Notes under the pieces: generated by a model
Told to the model about the DNA's origin: nothing
What the model saw: only the letters and a program-made list of their open reading frames with translations
The model's database searches: none
Source of the DNA: Bacteroidales bacterium H3
GTDB lineage: Bacteria; Bacteroidota; Bacteroidia; Bacteroidales; Muribaculaceae
DNA: 64,000 bases
NCBI GenBank assembly: GCA_001701135.1
Contig: DAAN01000009.1
Location: 124,001 to 188,000, forward strand
Direction of reading: 5' to 3'
Made by a program: the position numbers and the translations under genes
In this document: positions 46,326-54,914 of the stretch, in pieces
How positions within the stretch are numbered: position 1 is the stretch's first letter
How the letters are laid out: every line of letters begins with the position of its first letter

Positions 46326-48127
46326 TTTCTTTTTAGGAAGTCATTAATGGCATCGAGACACTCCTCGGGAGTGGTGAGGTCGCGGCAGGCCAATTCCAGC
46401 GGACACCAGCCGTTTTTATCGCGGTTCTCGATATGGTCGATAACTTTGTCGTAACTGAGTTTTACAGGGAACCCTTTCAGCAGGCTCAGCGCAGGGCGGC
46501 TGATCAGAGGGGTATAGATCTCTTTGACACCACCGAGAATCATGAGCGCGGCTGCGGCTTTGCCAACCTTGCGGTCGGCTACACGTGCATCCTGCAGCAC
46601 TCGGGGATGATCGGTGAGAAGACGGTGCAGATCGCTGACACCGTGACCGGAGTAGGTGGTGAGGCGTCCGTTGTCCACCACAAGCGAATTGTCGCCCTTG
46701 GCAAGCACGGCCACCAGTACGCTCATCGACGGCGGTGTGCCCCGGCGCAGGCTTTCGGTCAGGATATCCACTCTGGCCATCTGGCCGGGGATGTCGATGC
46801 GCTGCGGACAATGGCTGAGACATTTGCCACACGAAGTGCACTGCGACGCCTGACGTTCGCGGGGAATCGCACGGTCGTAGCTCGTGAGAAAACGGCGACG
46901 GGCTTCGGCATAGTTCTCTGCATCGGCCGACTGAGGCACCGCACCCTCATTGAGGCATTTGTTGTAATGCGCGAATATACCCGGAATGTTCAGCCCATAG
47001 GGACAAGGCATGCAATACTGGCATTCGACGCAGGGAATGGTGGGAAATTCGGCAATCAGACCCGCCATTTTGTGCAGAAAGGCAGTCTCGTCGGCAGTGA
47101 GCGGTTTGAGCGGACAATAGCTGCGGAGATTATCCTGCAGATGATCCATATATGTCATGCCGGAGAGAACTGTGAGCACCCCGGGATATGTGCCGTCGTA
47201 ACGGAATGCCCATGAAGCGATGGATTTCTGAGGTTCGCGGGCCTTCAGTTGTTCCACGACATGGTCGGGCAGTTTGGCCAGACGTCCGCCCAAAAGCGGC
47301 TCCATAATCACCACAGGGATATTGCGGGATGCAAGTTCGGAATAGAGATACTCGGCGTTTGTATTGCGTGAATTGATCTCCTTGGCATGCTCCCAGTCGA
47401 GGTAATTCATCTGGATCTGCACGAAATCCCATTTGTATTTGTCGTGCATCGACAGCAGATAGTCAAACACTCTGACGTCGCCGTGATACGAGAAACCGAG
47501 ATTGCGTATGCGGCCGGCCTCACGCTCTTTGATAAGAAAATCGAGCATGCCGTTGTCGAGATACCGGTTGTGAAGAGCTTCCATGCCACCCATACCCACG
47601 GCATGCAGAAGCATATAGTCGATGTAATCGGTGCGCAGAAATTTCAGCGAGTTGCGATACATCTTCTTGCCCTCCTCCAGAGGCCATGTCACGGGGTCGA
47701 AATTCGACAGTTTGGTAACTATGAAAATTTTGTCGCGTGGCACCTGTTGCAGAGCTATGCCGAGAGCCTCCTCCGAGTGCCCCTTGCAATAGGCGGGCGA
47801 CGTGTCGTAATAGTTCACGCCGTGATCATAGGCATACTTCACCAGACGGTTGACCTCCTCCTGATCAATTTTGTCCTCCCCGGGGTTGTCAGGGTCTGGC
47901 ACTGTGGGCCAGCGCATGGCGCCATAGCCAAGCACCGAGACTTTGTCGCCCGTCGAGGGATTGGTGCGGAGCGTCATCCGGTCGGTGGGGATCGGTGTGT
48001 CGGGCAGATTCTCGTCGGAGGCGGCTGCTCTCTCGCCGCGGCTGCACGATGTGAGTGCAGGAGTGGCAGCGAGTGATGCCAGAGTTGCCTTGCGGAAAAA
48101 TTCGCGACGCGATATATAGGGTTTCAT
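46322..48127 (-). CDS. Tat-exported aldo/keto reductase-ferredoxin-DUF1893 fusion
   Basis: 601 residues. The N-terminus has a twin-arginine signal ([19 protein letters not shown]) followed by a lipobox-like ALTSC. Residues about 45-340 form the AKR barrel ([36 protein letters not shown]). Next are two [4Fe-4S] motifs, [10 protein letters not shown] at 366 and [12 protein letters not shown] at 430. Residues 468-590 match DUF1893 (TM1506-like): [31 protein letters not shown]. Substrate unknown. The membrane polyferredoxin encoded 64 bp upstream is a plausible electron partner. The DUF1893 fusion is unusual; the domain often occurs alone. Confidence 0.88.
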   Translation of the reverse strand: MKPYISRREFFRKATLASLAATPALTSCSRGERAAASDENLPDTPIPTDRMTLRTNPSTGDKVSVLGYGAMRWPTVPDPDNPGEDKIDQEEVNRLVKYAYDHGVNYYDTSPAYCKGHSEEALGIALQQVPRDKIFIVTKLSNFDPVTWPLEEGKKMYRNSLKFLRTDYIDYMLLHAVGMGGMEALHNRYLDNGMLDFLIKEREAGRIRNLGFSYHGDVRVFDYLLSMHDKYKWDFVQIQMNYLDWEHAKEINSRNTNAEYLYSELASRNIPVVIMEPLLGGRLAKLPDHVVEQLKAREPQKSIASWAFRYDGTYPGVLTVLSGMTYMDHLQDNLRSYCPLKPLTADETAFLHKMAGLIAEFPTIPCVECQYCMPCPYGLNIPGIFAHYNKCLNEGAVPQSADAENYAEARRRFLTSYDRAIPRERQASQCTSCGKCLSHCPQRIDIPGQMARVDILTESLRRGTPPSMSVLVAVLAKGDNSLVVDNGRLTTYSGHGVSDLHRLLTDHPRVLQDARVADRKVGKAAAALMILGGVKEIYTPLISRPALSLLKGFPVKLSYDKVIDHIENRDKNGWCPLELACRDLTTPEECLDAINDFLKRK

Positions 48128-48134
48128 ATCTTAT

Positions 48135-48170
48135 GATTCTGCGGTTGATTCTGCGGTTGGTTCTGTGGTT
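48135..48170 (-). repeat. 12-bp tandem repeat between polyferredoxin and AKR genes
   Basis: GATTCTGCGGTT occurs twice perfectly (48135-48146, 48147-48158), then once with two changes (48159-48170). It begins about 20 bp after the polyferredoxin stop and ends 8 bp before the AKR start on the minus strand. Confidence 0.85.
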
Positions 48171-48191
48171 GAAAAAACATGGGCTTTTTTG

Positions 48192-49679
48192 TCAGACTTC
48201 GCGGTGGACTTCAAGCCCCTCCACATAGATAGCACTGAAAGGACGTGCGGGGCAAACAGTCTCGCACGCGCCGCAACCGATGCAACGCGATTCATCGACA
48301 GCGGGAATCTTGCGCGACTCAGGGTTGTCGGGCTCGGAAGGCACCATCTTTATCGCGCCGACCAGACAGTGACGTGCGCAGTTGCCGCACTCCACTCCGT
48401 CGGTGTTGACTATGCAGTTTGCAGGCACCCACACGGCCCGACCTATCTGAATGGCGCTTTTTTCCTCCCAGGTAATCGGTCTGATGGCTCCCGAGGGGCA
48501 GACCTCGGAGCATTTCGTACACTCGGGGCGGCAATATCCATGGTCAAAGTCCATATAGGGCTGCATGAATGTGTCGATTTCAGTCGATGCCCTGAGCACG
48601 CCCTCGGGACACTGCGACACACACAGCTGACACGCCGTGCAGTGCTGCGCCATATTGCCGAGACTGACGGCGCCTGGCGGCACAAGACGGGTTACACGCT
48701 CGGGCATTTTCTTATCCTCAAGCACCGCAAGGCCGCCGTCGGTGATTTTCTGGGCACGTGAGCCTACGGCCGACCCGGCTGCCACGGCTCCCGCAATAAT
48801 GAAATTGCGTCGGCCTGAGTCGGCTGTGCCGGCACTTTCAGCAGCTGCATCGGCAGAGGCGCCATGACCGGCAGATTTTACACGATGGGGACGTCGTGTG
48901 AAACTGATGGCATCAGTGGAGCAATTTTCAATACAGTCCATGCAGGCCACACAGCGCGAGAGGTCGATGGTATGATTTTTAGTGTCGATGCACGAAGCCT
49001 TGCACCGACGGCCGCAGCTGCCACAGTTGATGCACTTGTCGGTGTCGATTACAGGCCGCAGAAAGCTATACCGCGAAATCAGACCGAGCAGCGAACCTAC
49101 GGGGCAGACAGTGTTGCAATAGTCGCGACCCCCACGCCACGACATCACCACAATCACCACAAAAGTCGCCGCGGCCACAATCACTACCGGCAGCGAGAGG
49201 ACCCACACCTCGCGGACATAAACGAGACTCCGGACCATACGGCCATATGCGCTGTAGGGGGCAATGATCGATGCGATCGCCGTGAAACCGGCAACGATAG
49301 CAAGCACAAACAGCACCAACACGGTATAACGCAGCCAATTACGGGCCGGGGTATATTTAAAGCGGTTTTTTTTGCCTTTCCGAAGTGATGACAGATGCGA
49401 CACGACATCCTGAAACACCCCCATAGGACATATCACGGAACAATAAATGCGACCGAATAGCAGCGTAAGCACCACTAAGGCCACCACTGCCACCACATTC
49501 AATGCCATGACAGCAGGGAGCAATTGTACCTTGGCCATCCAGCCCAGATAGGTGCTCAGCGTGCCGGTGAAATCCAGAAACATAGCTGTGATTGAAATCA
49601 TGAACAACACAGCTAAAACAACGCGTAATTTGCGTAGCATTGGCAGAAATGAGATAAGTAACAGGTTGGTATCGGTCAA
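48192..49679 (-). CDS. NapH/NapG-like membrane polyferredoxin
   Basis: 495 residues (482 from the ATG at 49640). Four transmembrane segments (about 18-38, 58-78, 115-140, 160-180) carry NapH-type CSVICPMG and CNTVCPVG motifs. Cytoplasmic ferredoxin motifs follow (CINCGSCGRRCKASC, CVACMDCIENC). A Tat-like SGRRNFIIAGAVAAGSAVGS helix around residue 300 leads to a second ferredoxin block (CTACQLCVSQCP, CTKCSEVCP, CGNCARHC, CIGCGACETVCP). It looks like NapH and NapG fused into one electron conduit across the membrane. First gene of the redox operon; no nitrate reductase is present. Confidence 0.88.
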   Translation of the reverse strand: MTDTNLLLISFLPMLRKLRVVLAVLFMISITAMFLDFTGTLSTYLGWMAKVQLLPAVMALNVVAVVALVVLTLLFGRIYCSVICPMGVFQDVVSHLSSLRKGKKNRFKYTPARNWLRYTVLVLFVLAIVAGFTAIASIIAPYSAYGRMVRSLVYVREVWVLSLPVVIVAAATFVVIVVMSWRGGRDYCNTVCPVGSLLGLISRYSFLRPVIDTDKCINCGSCGRRCKASCIDTKNHTIDLSRCVACMDCIENCSTDAISFTRRPHRVKSAGHGASADAAAESAGTADSGRRNFIIAGAVAAGSAVGSRAQKITDGGLAVLEDKKMPERVTRLVPPGAVSLGNMAQHCTACQLCVSQCPEGVLRASTEIDTFMQPYMDFDHGYCRPECTKCSEVCPSGAIRPITWEEKSAIQIGRAVWVPANCIVNTDGVECGNCARHCLVGAIKMVPSEPDNPESRKIPAVDESRCIGCGACETVCPARPFSAIYVEGLEVHREV

Positions 49680-49708
49680 TGAATCAGCGATCCCATTGAC
49701 TCAAGATA

Positions 49709-49716
49709 CAAAATTA
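49709..49716 (-). promoter_or_regulatory. Candidate -7 box for the polyferredoxin-AKR-lepA operon
   Basis: Minus-strand TAATTTTG (49716-49709) matches the consensus, 29 bp before the ATG. The -33 is weak (GAAA on the plus strand near 49736). Confidence 0.5.
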
Positions 49717-49837
49717 GAAATTTTTCCTAACATACGAAACATCCCGCCCCAAGCGTTAACAAATTTTGTCAAACGTCAACCGAAACAAGCTCCTGAATAT
49801 TAGAGTTTGTCTAATTAAAAGCTTTAAATTAACAATC

Positions 49838-49870
49838 AAAAAAGGAGATGTGCCGGTGTGACACATCTCC
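49838..49870 (-). terminator. Terminator of the BspA-type LRR gene
   Basis: GGAGATGTG (49844-49852) pairs with CACATCTCC (49862-49870); on the minus strand six T residues follow. Confidence 0.85.
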
Positions 49871-49904
49871 CCATTCAACATTCTTAGGTTATTGGAATTA
49901 TGGT

Positions 49905-51587
49905 TTATCTGCAGATTTTGCTGACTTTTTCACCCTGACGTACTATGTATACACCCGAAGGCAACCGGTCAAGTTCATCGGCTTCGCAAGTGGTCACAAA
50001 TGAACCGTTGAGATTGTAGACAGTACACGGTAGCTCCGGTTCGACTTCCGCATCGGCTTCCACATCGCCGATTCCGGCATTGGCAAGCCAGCTGAACCGC
50101 TTCCATTCATTGGCAACCTTGTAGCGCTCGATCGCGGCATCTGACGAAAGCAAGAGGTCGGCGTTCTGGTAGGTCGACCAATAGAAACAGTCGGTTCCGA
50201 GCACGGGCGGATTGGGGTTGGCCGAGGCAACGAATTTGATTTCACGGCATTCATCAAAAGCCTGGGCACCGACCGACGTAACCGAGGCGGGCAGGTTGAC
50301 TTTAGCGAGATTGGGGCAATCATAGAATGCCTTTGCGCCTATAGTGGTCACATTGCCGGGAAGTGTCAGTTCGGTTATCTTCACAAGCGTGAAAGCTATA
50401 TTGCCGATGGTTTTCAGACTTGCAGGCAGGTTGAGCGATTTAATGCCGGTGTTGCCGAATCCGCCCTCTTCGATCGAGACAAGACCACGGCTGAAATTGA
50501 CAGTAGTCAGTTCAGGATTGCCGCCGAAAGCGCTGTTGGGAACAGTGGTAAGGGTGGAGGGCAGAGTGAGGCTGGTGAGTCCGCAATCCAGAAAACAACA
50601 TTCCCCTACCGAGATTAATCCTTCGGGGAGCACTAAGGGAGGCGTCGGCTCACGATTCTCGTTAAAAGCTCTGTAACCGATGGTGAGAGTGGAGGCACAC
50701 TTTGCGAATGTTATGGATTTTAATTTGTTCTGTCCAAAAGCATGCTCTCCGATTGATGTGACGGTGGAGGGGATGGCGATAGAGCTGAGATTCGCAGCGA
50801 AAAAAGCCCGGTCGCCTATCACAGTGACACCCTCGGGAATATTGATGGATGAAAGTGTAGAGTTGTAGAAAGCTCCGCTTGCGATTTTGACAAGATTGCC
50901 TTTGGCGATTGTGACTTTGGAGAGAGACTTGCACATTCCGAAAGCTTCCGAAGAGATAACTTTTAGTGTGGAGGGAATGGAAGCCGTGACCAGTTTGGAA
51001 TCATAAAAACAATTATCGCCGATTTTCACAGTGTGTTCTGGCAAAGTGATGTTGGAGATTCCCGCGTGCCAGAAGACTCCCATACCTAAGGTGAGGTTGG
51101 CGGTACGGGCCTTGAATGCTATTTTAATAAAGTTGGGAGAACTGAATGCATAGTCGCCGATTGAGGTGACACTCGCGGGAATAGTGACTTTCTGGAGTTT
51201 GGAATCCTTGAAAACGCCCTCACCGAGAGTCTTGAGCCCCGAGGGGAGTGTGATTTCGGTGAATTCTGTCTTGTAGAAGGCATAGCTGCCGATCTCCGTA
51301 ACCGTCGAGGGAATCGACACCGCCTTTGTGGTATGCTCGTAAAGAGCGCCTGCGTCGATTTTGGTCACCGAGCATTTCACATCACCGTCGGTCACCGTTG
51401 CCGGTATTGTCACCTGATTCTTCCATTTGGAATCCGATGGTTTCGCGAGTTTGGTGAATGTGGCGATTTTAGCGGTTCTGTTGGTTTTGAAAACCATACC
51501 GTCGACTGTGATTTCACGCGCGGAGGCACCGGCTGACAGCATCAACGCCAACGCCGCGACATAGACAAGGGATAAAAAATGCTTCAT
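49905..51587 (-). CDS. BspA-type leucine-rich repeat secreted protein
   Basis: 560 residues. A signal peptide (about 1-23) precedes some fifteen LRR_5 repeats of 22-24 residues with the pattern VTSIGxxAFxxxxLxxxxIP, typical of BspA-family surface proteins of oral and gut Bacteroidetes and of trichomonads. The C-terminal 45 residues (VYNLNG, then PSGVYIVRQGEKVSKICR) form a terminal module like that in type IX-secreted or surface proteins and match the remnant at 39113. Likely surface adhesin or ligand-binding protein. Single-gene unit with its own terminator. Confidence 0.9.
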   Translation of the reverse strand: MKHFLSLVYVAALALMLSAGASAREITVDGMVFKTNRTAKIATFTKLAKPSDSKWKNQVTIPATVTDGDVKCSVTKIDAGALYEHTTKAVSIPSTVTEIGSYAFYKTEFTEITLPSGLKTLGEGVFKDSKLQKVTIPASVTSIGDYAFSSPNFIKIAFKARTANLTLGMGVFWHAGISNITLPEHTVKIGDNCFYDSKLVTASIPSTLKVISSEAFGMCKSLSKVTIAKGNLVKIASGAFYNSTLSSINIPEGVTVIGDRAFFAANLSSIAIPSTVTSIGEHAFGQNKLKSITFAKCASTLTIGYRAFNENREPTPPLVLPEGLISVGECCFLDCGLTSLTLPSTLTTVPNSAFGGNPELTTVNFSRGLVSIEEGGFGNTGIKSLNLPASLKTIGNIAFTLVKITELTLPGNVTTIGAKAFYDCPNLAKVNLPASVTSVGAQAFDECREIKFVASANPNPPVLGTDCFYWSTYQNADLLLSSDAAIERYKVANEWKRFSWLANAGIGDVEADAEVEPELPCTVYNLNGSFVTTCEADELDRLPSGVYIVRQGEKVSKICR

Positions 51588-51717
51588 ATATACCTTATGT
51601 TGCTGATATTAGCTTGGATTTTTCGGCTGCAATATTAGCAATATAAAAGTATACCCGCAAGCCCTAAAACTGACCGTCCCCCAAATTTACCCCTCTCAGA
51701 AGGCATATAACGCCAAT

Positions 51718-52167
51718 TCAGGGACGAAGATTGGAATTATAATATTGCGGGTCACCCGAAACTTCCCCGCCGACAAAAGGTGGCAGGGGGGGGATGACAC
51801 CCTCCTCATCAAGCTCGACCTCGGCAACGACAAGCGGCGCAAGCCTGCCGCCGAACTCATCGATCTCCCACCGGAATCCTTGGTAATCTACAATCCATCG
51901 TACCTTTTCGAGCGGATGCCCTTCACATACATTTTCCAGCATATTTTCCGCATCTTCCACAGGTATCCGATATTCCCATTCATTGCGGACAATGCCGTCG
52001 TTGGCTCCTTTTACCGTAAGAAAACCTGAGGTATCGTAAATCCGCACTCTCACTGTGCCCTCCTTCCGCCGGGATATATATCCCTGAACTATGCGGTGCT
52101 TCTCCACAGCCATTGCCTTATACGAATCATCAGTGACGAGAAATTTACGCTCTATCTCTTTGCCCAT
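51718..52167 (-). CDS. CYTH domain (triphosphate tunnel) protein
   Basis: 149 residues. The ExExK signature EIERKFLV starts at residue 4, followed by the alternating basic and acidic strands of the tunnel (GTVRVRIY, FLTVKG, EWEYRIP, WEIDEF, VVAEVEL) and the end GDPQYYNSNL. CYTH enzymes hydrolyse inorganic triphosphate or act as class IV adenylate cyclases; small bacterial forms are mostly triphosphatases. An atypical VIPPLPPFVGG stretch near the C-terminus replaces the usual acidic sequence. The leader contains a 26-bp perfect palindrome and the promoter is back-to-back with that of the DUF5686 gene. Confidence 0.9.
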   Translation of the reverse strand: MGKEIERKFLVTDDSYKAMAVEKHRIVQGYISRRKEGTVRVRIYDTSGFLTVKGANDGIVRNEWEYRIPVEDAENMLENVCEGHPLEKVRWIVDYQGFRWEIDEFGGRLAPLVVAEVELDEEGVIPPLPPFVGGEVSGDPQYYNSNLRP

Positions 52168-52190
52168 AGCCGTGTCTGCAAGTTTGCGAA

Positions 52191-52216
52191 GTTTCGACCA
52201 AATATTTGGTCGAAAC
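52191..52216. promoter_or_regulatory. 26-bp perfect palindrome, probable operator or leader hairpin
   Basis: GTTTCGACCAAAT (52191-52203) is followed immediately by its exact reverse complement (52204-52216). It lies 24 bp before the CYTH ATG and 4 bp upstream of the -33 box of the divergent DUF5686 gene, a good place for a symmetric regulator-binding site. Confidence 0.8.
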
Positions 52217-52220
52217 GACT

Positions 52221-52252
52221 TTTGTGAAGTAATGAAAATATCTGTAACTTTG
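52221..52252 (+). promoter_or_regulatory. Promoter of the DUF5686 gene
   Basis: TTTG (52221-52224), a 20-bp spacer and TAACTTTG (52245-52252) match the consensus. The GTG start is only 18 bp beyond the box, giving a leader of about 14 nt. Confidence 0.7.
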
Positions 52253-52283
52253 CAAAGTTAAATTTTTAAGGTGAAAAATCAAA
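52253..52283 (-). promoter_or_regulatory. Promoter of the CYTH gene, back-to-back with the DUF5686 promoter
   Basis: On the minus strand TTTG (52283-52280), a 19-bp spacer and TAACTTTG (52260-52253). Its -7 box abuts that of the opposite promoter, together forming a perfect 16-bp palindrome at 52245-52260. Its -33 lies inside the first codons of the DUF5686 gene. Confidence 0.7.
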
Positions 52284-54856
52284 GGTTTCACATATTTCTT
52301 TTCTTCCTTGTGTTAGGAGGAATCGTGCAACTTGCCGCATCGCAAAAGGTGCTTGTGGAGGTGGTTGACTCCGTGTCGGGCGAGCCACTCCCCTACACCG
52401 CCATCTACGTCAGCGGCACCCGGCAGGGCGCCATGGCCGACGACAACGGCGTGGCATCGATAATAATCAACACTCCCCGGGCCGAGCTGGAGATGTCGGC
52501 CATGGGATATGCCAAGAAAGTGGTGTCGGTAGACCGGCACACAGCCGCCGTGAGGGTGCTTCTGTCGCCGGTGGGACATGAACTCGGCGAAGTCACCGTG
52601 AAGAAGCGCAAGGAGCATTACTCCAAGAAAAACAATCCGGCAGTTGACTTCATGCAGCGCATACGCAGCGCCGACTCTATCACCGATCCGCGCCGACATC
52701 CCTGCTACAACTTCACCCGATATGAACGTATCACGTTGGGATTCAACCGCGTGGAATTCGATGACACAGTCGCGTCCACCGACCGCAAGCATAAGCCCGG
52801 CAAGTTCGACTTTTTGCGCGAACATGTCGATACTTCGGAAGTGACCGGGCAGCCGATACTGCCATTGATGGTGAAAGAGAAAGTGACCGATGTGATTTAC
52901 CGGCGCGATCCGCGAAGCGAAAAGGAGTATCTGCTCGGAACGCGCTCGGCCGGTGTAGATGAAATCATCGACCAGGGAAGCATGCAGACACTAATGGATG
53001 ATGTGTTCCGCGAAATCGACCTGTATGGCGACAATGTGAATATACTTCAGAACCGCTTTGTGAGTCCTCTGTCGCGGATTGCCCCCGATTTCTATAAATT
53101 TTACCTTACCGACACCGTGGCCGACCCGGCCACCGGCGACCGGCTAATCGAACTGAGTTTCGCACCACGCAACCCGGCCTCTTTCGGCTTTACCGGACGA
53201 CTGTATGTGGCCGAGGGGGACACCACCATGTTTGTGCGCCGGGTGAGGATGAATGTGCCCCCGTCGATCAATCTCAATTTCGTGGAACATCTGCAGATCC
53301 AGCAGGAATTCAGCCGTGCCCCCAATGGCGCCCGACTGAAAACCCTCGACGATTTCAATGCCGAGATTGCCATAATCCGCGGAGGTAAAGGGCTGTATGT
53401 GCATCGTGTCACAGGCTATAAAAATCACAATTTCGAACCTTCGCCCCGTGCCGAACTGTTTGACCGACTCGGCCAGACATTCTACGATCCGGCGGTTTAT
53501 GCCCGCGACGACAGCTTCTGGACGCAGGAGCAACTGATAAAGGCATCTGACAACGAGAACCGCATCGGCCAGATGATGCAACGTCTGCGCGGCGTCAAGG
53601 CTTATTATTATGGTGAAAAGTTCCTGAAAATACTCTTTTCGGGCTACGTAGCCACGGGCAAAAATTCAAAATTCGACATCGGCCCGGTGAACACTTTTAT
53701 AAGCGGCAACTCACTCGAAGGTCTGCGTCTGCGCCTGGGCGGTATCACTACTGCCGCACTGTCGCCGCACTGGTTCTTCAAAGGCTACGGAGCCTACGGA
53801 TTCCGTGACCACAAGTGGAAATATGGCATCACGGCCGAATACTCGTTCAATGGGAAGAAGCTCCACCCCAATGAGTTCCCGCGGCATTCCATCTCTGTCA
53901 CTGAAAAATACGACATAGACCAGATAGGCCAGCATTATCTGTTCACCAACCCCGACAACTTCGTGCTCTCGCTCAAGCGCATGGAGAATCACATGATCAC
54001 CTACCGCCGGCAGTCGCGTCTGGACTATATTCTGGAACTTAACAATAACTTCTCAGTGAGTGCATCGGCCAATCTCGAGAGGCAGGAGGCGACCCCATGG
54101 GTGCCTTTTAGCGACGGTTTCGGCAACAGTTTCGGGCACTACAACCAGCTGCTCTTTACCCTGCAACTTCGCTATGCTCCGGGCGAGAAATTTTTCCAGA
54201 CCCGTTCGGAACGCATCCCTGTGAATCTCGACGCCCCGGTGCTGATGCTCACCCACATCTATTCACCACGCAACCTGTTCAATTCCCCTTTCGAGGTGAA
54301 TAAAACAGAATTCAAGGCGCAAAAACGCTTCTGGCTGTCGGCTTTCGGCTTCATCGACCTGATCGTGGGCGCCGGCCATGTGTGGTCGCAGTCGGCCTAT
54401 CTGAATCTGCTCATGCCCAACGCCAACCTCTCCTACACCATCCAGCCTGAGAGCTTCGCTCTGATGAATCCTATGGAATTCATCAACGACAGCTATGTGT
54501 CGTGGGATTTCACCTACTGGGCCAACGGTGCAATTCTCAACTATATCCCGCTGATCAAAAAACTGAAACTGCGCGAGGCATTCTCGTTCCGCGGATGGCT
54601 GGGCGAGCTTTCTGATCGCAACAACCCGCTGATACACCCCGAACTATACCGCTTCCCCACCGACATACCAAACACCACTGACGAGCACAACCCTTACAAA
54701 TCAATGCACGGTCTCCCCTACATGGAGGCTTCGGTCGGCATCGACAATCTCTTCAAATGCCTGCGTGTCGACTATGTGTGGCGTCTCACCTACCGCAAAG
54801 GGCAACCCGCCTCTGCCAGGTCGGGTCCGCGTATTGCCCTGCATGTCACATTCTGA
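52271..54856 (+). CDS. DUF5686 / carboxypeptidase-like regulatory domain outer-membrane protein
   Basis: 861 residues from a GTG start, chosen because it directly precedes the signal peptide (KNQRFHIFLFFLVLGG) and no ATG is available. Residues about 27-115 are a CarboxypepD_reg-like beta-sandwich (VDSVSGEPLPYTAIYV). The remainder matches DUF5686, predicted to end in an outer-membrane beta-barrel (many alternating aromatic strands, final residues IALHVTF with terminal Phe). Related to TonB-receptor plug-like N-domains but lacks a SusC-type plug. Function unknown; probably envelope biogenesis or transport. Ends at a bidirectional terminator. Confidence 0.88.
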   Translation: MKNQRFHIFLFFLVLGGIVQLAASQKVLVEVVDSVSGEPLPYTAIYVSGTRQGAMADDNGVASIIINTPRAELEMSAMGYAKKVVSVDRHTAAVRVLLSPVGHELGEVTVKKRKEHYSKKNNPAVDFMQRIRSADSITDPRRHPCYNFTRYERITLGFNRVEFDDTVASTDRKHKPGKFDFLREHVDTSEVTGQPILPLMVKEKVTDVIYRRDPRSEKEYLLGTRSAGVDEIIDQGSMQTLMDDVFREIDLYGDNVNILQNRFVSPLSRIAPDFYKFYLTDTVADPATGDRLIELSFAPRNPASFGFTGRLYVAEGDTTMFVRRVRMNVPPSINLNFVEHLQIQQEFSRAPNGARLKTLDDFNAEIAIIRGGKGLYVHRVTGYKNHNFEPSPRAELFDRLGQTFYDPAVYARDDSFWTQEQLIKASDNENRIGQMMQRLRGVKAYYYGEKFLKILFSGYVATGKNSKFDIGPVNTFISGNSLEGLRLRLGGITTAALSPHWFFKGYGAYGFRDHKWKYGITAEYSFNGKKLHPNEFPRHSISVTEKYDIDQIGQHYLFTNPDNFVLSLKRMENHMITYRRQSRLDYILELNNNFSVSASANLERQEATPWVPFSDGFGNSFGHYNQLLFTLQLRYAPGEKFFQTRSERIPVNLDAPVLMLTHIYSPRNLFNSPFEVNKTEFKAQKRFWLSAFGFIDLIVGAGHVWSQSAYLNLLMPNANLSYTIQPESFALMNPMEFINDSYVSWDFTYWANGAILNYIPLIKKLKLREAFSFRGWLGELSDRNNPLIHPELYRFPTDIPNTTDEHNPYKSMHGLPYMEASVGIDNLFKCLRVDYVWRLTYRKGQPASARSGPRIALHVTF

Positions 54857-54858
54857 CA

Positions 54859-54897
54859 AAAAATGGCTGCGCCTGGGAAAACGGTGCAGCCATTTTT
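54859..54897. terminator. Bidirectional terminator between DUF5686 and AEC genes
   Basis: AAAAATGGCTGC (54859-54870) pairs perfectly with GCAGCCATTTTT (54886-54897), giving T-tracts for both convergent genes. Confidence 0.9.
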
Positions 54898-54914
54898 AAC
54901 GTTACAGAGAAATA

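Noticed and set aside
45138..46454. 438-codon open frame antisense to lepA
   Set aside because: Mirror of the conserved lepA coding sequence; no family resemblance or plausible start context.
51720..51800. Poly-G/C run near the CYTH 3' end as a frameshift or phase-variable tract
   Set aside because: The frame continues to the normal GDPQYYNSNL ending, so no frameshift is needed; only the local sequence is odd.
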